From Priapulus caudatus (lineage: Eukaryota > Priapulida > Priapulimorpha > Priapulimorphida > Priapulidae), in the NCBI RefSeq assembly GCF_000485595.1, contig NW_014577773.1, positions 115,388 to 158,410 of the forward strand: a stretch of DNA of 43,023 nt. Direction: 5' to 3'. Shown piece by piece: positions 26,501 to 38,500 of the stretch (its first letter is position 1; each line of letters begins with the position of its first letter). The notes beneath the pieces were generated by a model. It was given only the letters and a program-made list of their open reading frames with translations, was not told the origin of the DNA and searched no databases. The position numbers and the translations under genes were made by a program.

Positions 26501-29500
26501 CAAGATCATCTAGGAAGTCGGTGCAGCCTCCTGCCCCCACCACTCTCGCGCAAAGAGATGCAATTCCGCCTCTAGTTCAGACACCTGAAATAGCAAGAGG
26601 CAATAGTTGGGCGTCTACCCCGGGCAATAGTTGGGTGCCTACCACGGGCAATAGTTGGGTGCCTACCACGGGCAATAGTTGGGTGCCTACCACGGGCAAT
26701 AGTTGGGTGCCTACCACGGGCAATAGTTGGGTGCATCACAGCACACATGTGCCACAATTAGTGCTACAAGCACTTCAGAATAATCAAATTGATAGCTACG
26801 TCAAAAGATTAAACAGGGTGCTTGTAGAGTGAGAGCATGACACAATATCATCTCAGCTCAGACGTCCTAAGATTGTCTATTGTCATTAGCCGCGACTAGT
26901 CCTGTCTGTGAGTGTTAGGGCCTTAATTTGCCACGTCAATCGACCTCCTTACTTGCCACGGTACCCCTGAAAGCTGGACTACATCTACGGCAAATGACTC
27001 CGTCCCTTACCCACAAATTGCATGTTGGATGTGTATCTCTCCTGCGATAAATTTAATAAATATTCTTATTCACAACATGTTTTATGTGTGGGACCATGGT
27101 CCCACACATAAAACATGTTGTGAATAAGAAAGTTACCCCAAAAACAAATTTTTGGCAGGGAACGTTTGCCTTCGTGGGCCAATCTGTCTAACTTACCGCG
27201 GTGCCATAAAATGACTGATTAACCCCAAGGCAACACTTGCCACGCCCTAATAAAAATAAAAGTAATTCGACACCCAGGTGCTTGCTTACCCTCTGCTTGC
27301 TCTGCTGCTCGACGGTGGCGCCCCTGGTGGCGTCCGCACGCGCCAGCCTCAGCTCGGACCGGAGTTCGTCGCAGCGTCCCTGTAGATGGTCGACCTGTGC
27401 TTTCATATACACGCCAGCGTCCACCCTGCCCGTCACCGCGCGTGACTCCATCACCTACACATGAAACACACACACACACACACCGGCTATTAGACAACAA
27501 ACAGACGGCAGTCATGGGTAACACTAGGCGGTCACACGGTCCATTCTCCAGAACCCCTAGATACAAGCATAGTACAATATCTGCACTTCGAATCGTACCT
27601 GCCAACCAACATTCAGTAAATGAACTCTCACCTCAGGTAAGTTTTACTGCCTGACAAACAGTACACAGGTGGATATATTTTCAGTATATTAAATTACTAT
27701 CATTGGTAAAATGTTGACACAATAGACGTGCTCACTGTCTAGGGTGTTCGTGGACCAAACATAACAATTGCGCATTTTTCAGGATTTTCTAGGCTTGGAA
27801 ATGTTATCTTAAAATTCCAGGCCATTCCAGGTTTTTCAAGACCACAAGATCTATGTAGGACGTTGTTCTCTGTACAAGACTGTTGTAGACAATGAAGCAC
27901 TCAGTAGTAGAGGCGTCAACTTCATAACGGATTGTTTCAATATATCCAAGAGTAAAAAGCCTATAGTCAAGAGGCCTACTAGTCATGAAGCCTAAGCTTA
28001 CGTAAAATGCCTAACTGGCACGCATACGACGTAGACAGGGTTTCTTATACATAAGAGGCACAATGGCGCACCGCCGTTGTCAAATTTAACATCGCCGTTG
28101 TGAAAATGTTCCTGTATTTACTGATAAGTATATCCTATATCTATATAAGTATATCAATACATCCTGTATTTGAATCAATCATGTGCGTATTTTTCCCAAA
28201 CTGGTTATTACCTCCTTTGTCTAATTTTCCCTCAGAAGAAACCCTGATAGACATAGATATATATATGACGAACATTCCGAAACAGTCGTGCACGCCGCAA
28301 AAATTGAGACCGTGGATTTATGCGACAAACACAGTCAGACATCGGCTAACGTGACCCGAGACGAATCGTTAAAGCTAGTCGCAACCAGATGTCACACTGA
28401 ATGTAAGGTGATGACAGTCGCCTGTACCATCGCGTGTGTTACGGGCTAGTGTGTGACCACTGGCGAATCTAAAGAATAGGCCACACGCGACAAGCACCAG
28501 CGAACGGGTGTGGGCTAGTGCTGTAAGCACACCTCACACGAGCAGTCCAGTCACACAGTTCTGTGACGCAGACGGGATTTTCCAGCCACAATCCAAAACC
28601 ACAATTAAAATATAGATTAAAATGTAGAGGGGGACATGGCTGTAACACCCCCCCCCACACACACACACTGTAGGAAACTTACGCTGAGATATTTCTCCAG
28701 GCTGGGACAGCGGACTGTTAACGCAGTGCCATCCGCCATCTTCTCATTCGCTTTGAGATCTTCCAAGATTTCCATCATCCCCTGCTCCAGACTCCTGCGT
28801 AAAAAAGTCGTGTTACATGCTACACAGCTAGCTAAGAAGTGATTATGAATGATACGATAAGTATGAAATAATGGAAATCGCTATAAACTAATTTACCATC
28901 AAAGTGGTAAATTAATCATGAGTTACATGTAATATCAAGTAAAATAATCAAGTAATATGCGATGTATTGATCAGGTGATCAGGATCGGGTAAAATAGTGG
29001 GAAATGGAATTTCGTGTAAACGACACGTTGTGCATCACGTAATGTTTAAAAATTGTCATGTCAAGTGTCACATATATAATGTAATGCAATGTAATTTAGT
29101 GTAATGTAATGTAATGTGTAAGTGTAATGTGATGTAAATGTGTATTTAATGTAATGTAATATAATGTATTGAAATGTAATTTGATGTGATGTAAAGTAAT
29201 GTAATGCAATGTAATGTAATGTAATGGAATAGAATTTAATGTAATGTAACATTAATGTGTATATAATGTAATCCATGACGAATCCGATCACCCGACACTG
29301 GGAAATGGAATTTCGTACGAGCAACGCATTCGTACTTGTTCTCCTGCTGTAGCTCGCTGATAATGGCTTGCTGAGCGGAGCTGGTTCCTTTGACAACTTC
29401 TAGGCTCTTGGTGAGTTTCTCCATGTCTCTCTCTCGTTGTTTCGACTGAAGGGAAAGACACAACCTTAGCATCAGCATGATGAATCACGGCGGTTACGCA

Positions 29501-32500
29501 GCTGTAGCTCGCGACTGCAGGTCGAAGCTCACTAATATGTGATACGATGCTTCAACAGTTTCTATGCCTCAGAACCACGATTTGAATAATTTGCCATGCA
29601 GTCATTAGGTTTTATTTTATCTGATAATTTACATGCTTTTGTGTCACAGTACAGTAAACATGTGCCATAGTATAGTAGACTTGTGTCATAGAACTAACAC
29701 TTTGTCATAAAAAGCTCCAGTTCTACCAGGGCTAGGTTTATGTTTGTGTAAGTTGTATTGTTCTTAGTGGTAAGAATTAAGTATATATGCATTATTTTGC
29801 CTTTTTTAATGACAGCTTCGATGGTTCGAAATTTTCAAAGATCTCCTACAGGCAGTTGTACCTTACCTTAGAGACGTTACCTACCTTCACCATGAAATAA
29901 CAGTACTGCTAGTTTCTATTCTACTATTTCTAGTACTACTCATTTCACAGGTTCCCAACCATTCCACATCCATTAGAGCTTCTGCCATTGCCAGTCTCCG
30001 ATTCTCCTTAACAGCCACACGTATCGCACCTGCTGTTTCAACTGATCCGACTCGACATCTCTCTTGATGGTTTCTGCCTGCGAGAAACGAAGTGTAGAAG
30101 GCTGCGACTGTGCGGTCGACTCTCTCACACCCGTTTCTCTTCCCCTCAGCGATATGGCGAGAGCGTCTGCAGACACACCCAGCTCTGAGGCCCTGCAACA
30201 TCGCGCACACCAACATTACAAGTCAGAATAAGGAAGTCAGAACAACGGTACAAGGCAGACAGCCGAATGCGGCTCACCGATACTACTGGTCAAAGCAGCC
30301 CAAGTACGCGTGGGTAAATACTGTTACAGTTTACAGCAGAGTAACACCGGATGTTTAGTGTTGCTTCGCTTTCATCATTTACGTTACATTACGTCCGTTT
30401 TAATGTTTATTGTCGCTGGACGATCAAAGGCATTGTTTCGTCGGGTTTACCGTTTGCCGGCGAGTTGTGAGAGTTGTCTGATGTGCTTCTTCAACTCTAG
30501 TCGCTCCTCCTCCAGATTCTCCACCTGCGAACCAACAACAACCACGCATTTAAAAAAAGCAATCAGGGTTCGTGCAGCCAAGGCTAAATTATTTTATGAG
30601 ACCCAGAGATGAGAGATTTACTTTTACTTTACTTTTCAAAGACCCAGACGCTCCATCTTCCGGGACTGTGAGATTTAAGCGGGAACTTTCTAACGCATAA
30701 CATCCAGTCTGCGAATAACAAACAGACCCTGGCTTCTCGCCTACGCAAATTTGACTGCCTCTCAGACAGTAAACACGGCTCCACCTTCACAAACTCTAAC
30801 TGTTGGTTATACTAACAAGTATCAAGCATGAGAACAAGTTGAGATGTTTTTGGAGGAAATATTCATTGAATTGTCATTTTCTATGAACCATTGTCACCAA
30901 GTTTCAGTACGCATGAGAATAGGGTAAAACACTTTACATTACATAGATACCCAGCAATATTTATCTGGAGTTCCGTCACTTCTGTGTGAAATTTGACGTA
31001 CTTTTCTTGACTTTTTATGAAGTTAAGATTAAATATGGTGCCCATTTTGAACAGAAAAGTACACCTTATCCAGGGGTGCACTGGAACTTGGATCCGGCCA
31101 GATCCCCAATTTTTGAGAGTTCCGGTTCCTGCCGGAACCCTTCAGAAACAGTTGGCCAGAACCGGAACTTTTTCCTAATTTCATTTCTGCTACAAGAGTC
31201 ATCAAGATCAAAAGATCAGTCACTGAATATAGTTGAGTCAATAGAGTCAACTTGCTGACAATATAGTATTAACAACTTCATACTATTCTGCCCAAAAAAA
31301 GCTTGCCATTTGAACATTGGCTAACTAACTGAACTGAACCTAACTGATCATGTTAAGTGATTCATAAGATTTTCTTTCAAAAACAAATACTCTTAGAGCC
31401 ACAGGAATTGCATCTGTCTGTTAGTTGAAAATAATAGACTAAACCAATACCTTGATTTACTGACTGATTTTACTAACTTACTGTAATTTGTGATAATCAT
31501 TTAACTGTCTATCGTGTCTATAGCTTTTTAAGCTCATTTAACGCAATTTTTATTGAGGTTTGCACATTATTGATGGTACAAAATTTCTTTTTATTACAGG
31601 CAAGGATTCTTTCCAAAAATTCAAGGACATTTTCATGAAATTCAAGGACTTTTCAAGCACAAAATCAACATTTACTAAATTCAAGTACTTTTCAAGGACT
31701 CTCCTCAAATTCAAGGACTTTTCAAGGACTCTCCTCAAATTCAAGGACTTTTCAAGGACTGTGCAAACCATGGGTTCCAGAACTTGAAAAAGTTCTGGCT
31801 GGTTCTGGTTCTGGCCGGAACTTAAAAAGTTGGATCCGGTGCACCCCTAACCTTATCCTCCCTCATTAACCTTATTAATAAAATAATTTTTATTAGTTTT
31901 TTGCATCGATCTCAAGAATTACCAAAATAAAAACCAAAACCGGAAAATCCGCGAATCCGAGAAATATTCTCATGCCTGAAGTATATGTGAGATATAAAGT
32001 AACACCGTGTTCCTAACAACCACGTTTTTTTGCCCACATTTCCATCTACCGCGACTCGTGCCACGCGACACACGTCGGCGGAAGCGTACGTACCTCCTTC
32101 TCGAGCGTGATTATGACGGCTCTATCCTGCTGCTTCTTCATGTTGCTCGTCTCGCGGAAGGAGAGCGGCTCCGTCGGCTCCATTCCCAGCTTCTCCCGTA
32201 GGTTCTCGTTCTCCTCCCAGATGCCGTTCATCTTCAGCTCGAGTGTGTTGATGTAGCGCGTCAGCTCCTCCACCTGTGCGTCTCTCACGCCGATCTGCAC
32301 CTTACCGTCTTTGATCTCGGAAACGGCTTCGGCCAATCCGTACTCGCCCTGTACGTTGATAATCATTCTCTTATTAAGGATACATTCATGGTTGTAAGTG
32401 AAATGTGGTCAAAATTTCAATACCCATTTTATTTGATAGGTGGCACCCCTGGGCAGCTATGTAATAGTAGACTATTATGTACATATAGTCTCCCAAACAG

Positions 32501-35500
32501 TTCAAAATCCCCGCATATGCTTACCTGGCTATTGCAAACCATGCAACGCCCCTTAAATAGTGACGCGTGTAATGAATACTGCATTAATAATAATGTGAAA
32601 GTCTCCTAAATGTTAAAGGGAAATGATCTCGTATTTAGGTGTTCTCAGGCACTCTCAGTCTAGCATTTAAATGTGCTGCAAGTTCATGCAAGTTCCAACG
32701 GACCATACGTGAAGAAACTATTAATCAGTGTTAAACTAACTATTAATCAGTGTTAAACTAACTATTAAATGTGTGCCAGCGGAGTGCTGGCATGTGCAGT
32801 GAACTAGCCAATACAAACAGTGAGTTCAAGCCTTATCAAGCACCAGTGTGTGGGATTCTGAGCCAAACTGAGAGTGCCTTAATGTCTCATCACATCGCTT
32901 TAATACCATGTACACTATCTCTGCATGTGTGATGAACTATGGTAAGATGTAGGGACATGTACGTAAGCAGATACCTGTTAACTCATATTCTGATTTCGAC
33001 ACATGACACGGCATAACAGATCACGATGTATTTCACGTACTTTCTATGGCAGTTGCGATTTAAATGCCTAATTATTATTATTTCCTAACTGTACCTTTCC
33101 AACTGGAACCGTTTTTAAACCTACCCACTGATTGTTTTTATACAGAATTAGAGTTTAATTGGAATTTATGCTGGGCGACTTTAGAAGCATTTGATATTTT
33201 CAGTCACATACACACCGCTTCGTATTCTCTCATTCTGTTGAGAGCCTCTGCAAGCTGTCTATCCTTAACTTTCGCATCTTCCTCCGCCTGCAATTAACCA
33301 CAAGCGCCGGCATTTTAAATGCTGACTAATAATGTCAGCACAGTACAGCTTACAACATCGGATAACACAGTCACACAGCGATTAACATTACTAGATAACT
33401 AGAAATATCCAACAGTTAACTAGTGATATCAAGTTCAGTAAGCTCAAAAACTAGCTCAAAATGTAACACAACACACAACGCCACCATAATTACATCATTA
33501 AAATTTTAAATCAATAAATTCAACAATTAACTCTACCACAACCATTCCAGTGCCTTGGGAAAGCTAGCCGTAGATATAAGAAAAGATTCATGAATTTTAC
33601 AGGCAACAATGCAGACGGAAGTTGACCGCGACGAGAGCGCGGCAGCCGTTCCAACCCACGTTGCCGCGGTAAACCGTACCAAGTGCACCCTGGTGTCGGC
33701 TTCCTTCAGCAGAGTCGCGTTGTACTTGATCGTAGACCGCAGCTCGAGCAACCTCTGCTGCTGGCGGTCGGATCCCGTCGTAGCCGGCCCTGCGGCACAC
33801 GAAACATCGTCGCAGTCTCTCTATATACACATTGTGACTTGCGACCCTCAAAGCTTATTTCGGCCCTACTATCCAGTATCAAATATACCAACCAAATTGA
33901 ACAGACGTAGGACTCTTAATAAGCTTAATAAGGACAACTTAATGTTGCTATAAATTCAGCAACATTATTCTTATGTCTGCCACATGCCGTACTCTGTAAA
34001 TAACTCTGCAAGATTACGCTGTGATTTCTTGAGGAGATTGGGGCACGTAGCCACAAGATATCGGCCTGAAGAGCATGATGAAAGGCAAGATGCAGAAGCA
34101 GAGCAAGAAGAATCAGGGCGAAGGCAGTCACGACAAATAAACGAAAAAAACAACAATGATTTTGAACGGCAGGCGTAGTTTCGAAAGGTGTTCGGCGACT
34201 CGCACCTTTGCTGAGTTGTGCCTGAAGGTCGTCGATGAGGGCAGCACTAGTCTCCATGTCGGACGCCACGTGCGTCAGCTGCTGCTGAAGCGCCTCTATC
34301 TGCTTATCTTTCTCCTCCACGGCCTGAAGCAGCAAGCAGCCACACAGCACTCATTACGCGAAACGAGAGGAAAGAGGGTGTATGGCCGTCACCTTGTCAT
34401 GTGGGGTGGAGAGCGAGCTGGTAGGGCGAGCCCCACGCATCCTGTTTAAACACGTATGGGTCTGGAATGGTTCGTGCTGTTAAATTCACTAAAGTGCGAA
34501 AGTAAAGTCACATACATGACGAATCGCGGAGAAGGATTACAAGGATTAGAGACAACAGCATTAGGTTGGAATGACCATCATGCTTCAGTCTCGGAGCTGG
34601 ATAATCACTATGGTGCTGATAGCAGGTGCTGCGGATCGCTAGCCAGAGTGGCGCGAAAAACTGGCTCATGTCTACTGCAATAACCTGCTGTGGCTGCCCC
34701 TATCTGGTTTGCTTCTGTGCTGTTTCCATTAACTCATGTCATGTATGTGTCACCTACCCACAGTCCTACGCAGTGTTGATAAAAAGTAAGTTGTCTCGTT
34801 GCCCCCACTTTGACGGAAAGTTTTGCCACGGTGCCCTTCCAACTTAACGTGGTGCTATAAAATTTCAAATTAACAACACAATACTAAATTCGATATTCAT
34901 AAAAAATAATATTTGATACTCTCCTAGAAATCAAAATTCCTCCCCAAAGTGTATGTAGACGTTCGTGGGAGGATGCGTCATCACATTGTGAGAATATGAG
35001 AAGAAGACGGTATTTGCAGCGGTGAGTAACGCAGGGGCACCTTCGTGAGCACGGCTACGGAAGCACGATCCGCATCCAGTGTGGCCAGCATCCGCTGCTC
35101 CTGAAGCTGCAGAATCAGCTTCTGGCATCCCAGCAGCTCTTCGTCTTTCTTTGCGAGAATAGCCTGGAATCGCAGATCAACTGTATGTAACAAAACTTTA
35201 CACGAGCGGTCCGGAACACGGCACGAATCCAGTATGTGAAAGATTTGCAACTTCCTAAGAACACGCACCTTTTGCAAAAAGCCTGAATAGAAACACGTAC
35301 CTCTTTAAATGCGACGCGAACACAGCAAGAGCGGGAGTCGACTCTCGCACGCGTCGTTTCCAAACGCCCTCGCGCGTGAGAGACATGCTCATTACTCACA
35401 GCAGCAAATCGCACACGTCACAGCCTGTGTGATCTCACGTGCGAGCGTGCATGCTCTCAGCTGCGCACGCGTGACCTTACCTGCCACTCTTCGACCTTGG

Positions 35501-38500
35501 CGTTGACGGCCACCATCACCTCGTCCTCGATGTCCCGCCGCGATTGCTGTTGCTGCGTGAGGTCCTCCAGCTGCGCTCGCTGTTTCTCATTATCCTTCTT
35601 GTAATGATCCAGTCCATCGTCCGACTGCTGCAGAACTGCCTGAAGAAACACAAACGCACGTCGCACGTTTATGTATTTACTTATTAAAAGATGGTACATG
35701 GATAAAAGTGAGAACATAAGCTTGCAAGCCCATGTTTATTTGCATTAATGTTTATATATTTATTTATTTGATGGTAATCTGATAAAGGTGAGAATATAAG
35801 CTTGCAAGCCCATATATTTATTTGCGTTCATGTTTATTTATTTATTGGATGGTACACTGATAAAGGTGAGAACATAAGCTTGCAAGCCCATATGTTTATT
35901 TATTTATTTGATGGAACATTGATAAAAGTTAGAACACGAGCTTGCAAGCTTGACCCCACAGCCAGTTACACCAAGCACTATGCTAGCCAAAGATAGTGAT
36001 CGCGGTGCAACCTGCTGTGTCTACCTATGCAATCTATGTCTTAGTGTGACAGAATTTACTGTATTTCAAGGCAATAGAATGAGATAAAGTAGATTCATAT
36101 TATCCTCACTGTGTTCGCCCATCTCCCCGGATCTCCAACTCACACCCACATTGCCTATCGGGGCCCTCCCCACACTCTTTACCATGAGTTTTAATCGCAC
36201 TGGCTACACCTTCACAACCTTGAGTCTCGAGAGTAATCATCAATGGCCACGACTAGACAAGAGCATTTTTATATATTTTACGTTTCATTTGCTTGTTTTG
36301 TTTGATTTTTTGTTTTAGTGTTTCATGTTTTATTCTTACTCGAAGTTTCGTGTACTCGTCGGTCATGTTGTCCATCTGCTGCACGGCTTCTTCCAGCTTC
36401 GCTTTCATCTCCTCGCATTTCTTCTGCAGCTCGTCGTTAGCATCCGTCAGATTCTGCAACACAAGCAAGACGGCCCTGACGAACTATCTAATATAACCAC
36501 GTATGGTTTCTCAAATTTTTTTATTTCTACCATAGTAAAGTACTATGAAAATTAACCAGTCCTGCTCAAAATCTACCAGTGGTGGACAGAGGGGGGAGGG
36601 TGTTATTTCCAACACTATGCACAAGCACAGCTGTCAGCTGTAACTACCACCACTACTTAATGTAATACTAATCTGAGAGCGAGGTAGTGGAGGAGAGTGG
36701 GTAATGAATGTTAACTATGTCAAGCACAATGTCAATTTATGTAGTGGTACACTAATGTAAACACAATGTTAATGTACACTAATGCTAAGCACAATGTATT
36801 TACATGTAAAAGTACACTAATGCCAACACAATTAACTTATGTAGTGCTACACTAATGTGAAACTTAATGGTACACACTAATGTAACACAATGTAATTTAA
36901 TGTAATGTACACTAATGCAACACAATGTAACTTAATGTAATGTACACTAATGCAACACAATGTAATTTAATGTAATGTAGTGTACGCTAATGTAACACAA
37001 TGTACTTTAATGTGATGTAATGTAATGTACACTGATGACTACGTTACGTTGATTTCATCCAGCGCATCGTTCAGCTCCTTGTTCTTGTAGCGGATGACGG
37101 AGCGATAGTCGCTGCCCTCGTCGCGCTTGCTCAGCTTGCTGTCTCGCTGCAGCTCAAGCTGTCTCTGCAGCTCGCGTGTGTCGTCCTGAGACTGTTCGTA
37201 CTGCGCAACGAGAGAGACACCGAGACGTCGCGCTTAAGACTTCATCACATAGATATTATAACACATACCCCAGATATGATCTTTCCCGATCAGAATTGTG
37301 TTGGCTGATCATCGACGACAATGACGATGAAATTAAAACAACGGCAGTTTGGAATAGTCATTTTTAAACCGTGCAGTTAATCTTCAATTGTGATGGACTT
37401 CAGGTAAATATTCGTAAATCTACTCATAATCAGCATGAACTGCGGCTAATCGAAACGTGCCCGTTACGATTCACGGAAGCTTATATCTGCTATGTGATTG
37501 AATACTAGTTGTGGTGAGAGTCCAGTAAAAATCTGCATAGATTCATTGACAATCAGCATGAAGTGAGGCTGAAGCAAACAAGCCAGTAAACATTCACGGA
37601 TGCTCATTCACGTGCCATTTATGTCCAGATACGTACCAGTTGCTTGACTTCGATCAGTTCTTTTTCGGCATGTTCTGCTTTTGACACATACTGCATGTGA
37701 GAAATAGCAAGGGAGAACAATGTTAACATATGTTTAACATGTACTTAAAATATATATTTAATTCAATATACTTAATTTAATAAATTATTAATTTTCATGA
37801 CATACTTACGTAACTGTTATTCACCAATTGAACATTACAGAGCTTACTCAGTTACATCCCTCATGCACTCAATGCAACTTGTGCCCTCAACTCTAAAACA
37901 TGCTGGCCAGCTGACATACTTCACGGCACAGGCCACTGCACACACCGTGCGTAGCAGAGTATTAACTAGCACGCCATATCGCCATCATCTCGACATAGCT
38001 TCATACTAGACAGTCGATTTCACTGCCCAAGGCACTAATCTCAGTGAATAAATAACATATGCACGATTTTTCTACGGCACAAACACGTTCCAGTCGTTTG
38101 AGACTCGACTAGACTCTCGATCATGGCCGATACTCTGGCGTGTAGATGTACCTGCTCGGCCATGCGCTTCTCAGCATTCAGCTCCCTCTGCATGTCCTGC
38201 AGCTCCTGCGTGAGCAGACTGTTGCTGCGCTCAGCTTCCCGGATCTCGTTCCTCAGCGCCCGCACGTCTTCCGTTCCCCCAGTGCCACTCCCCTCCAGCC
38301 GCTAACGACGACGATGACAACGACGACGATGGCGGAGGCGACACGTCACGTTCGGGGTTGGAATAAAACCCGTTGTTTGTTTTTGAAAAGGAAAAACAAA
38401 GAACCGATATTTGAAACCTGCCTTTTCCTTTACTTCTGTTGTTGTTTAATACTGACATACAATATGGTTGAGGTTTTACCAGTTAACCTGTAGGATTGAG

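Larger units (their letters stand above)
20421..26608. repeat. Duplicated block, copy B (clean to about 25.0 kb, then noisy)
   Basis: Same content as 14098-20420. Bases 20421 to about 25000 are clean; from there to 26608 the sequence has scattered indels. It joins copy A at 20420/20421 within exon 28. Confidence 0.93.

Noticed and set aside
14098-26608. True tandem duplication or partial CEP290 paralogue
   Set aside because: Complementary clean and noisy halves, indels hitting introns and exons alike, a 25-N gap and impossible exon order fit an assembly artefact better. Read mapping could reverse this.
26482-26832. Frame with repeated GNSWVPTT
   Set aside because: Translation of the 24-bp intronic minisatellite.
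33925-34350. 141-codon minus frame beyond exon 10
   Set aside because: Only 34206-34323 is CEP290; the rest is read-through into intron 10 after a good donor.
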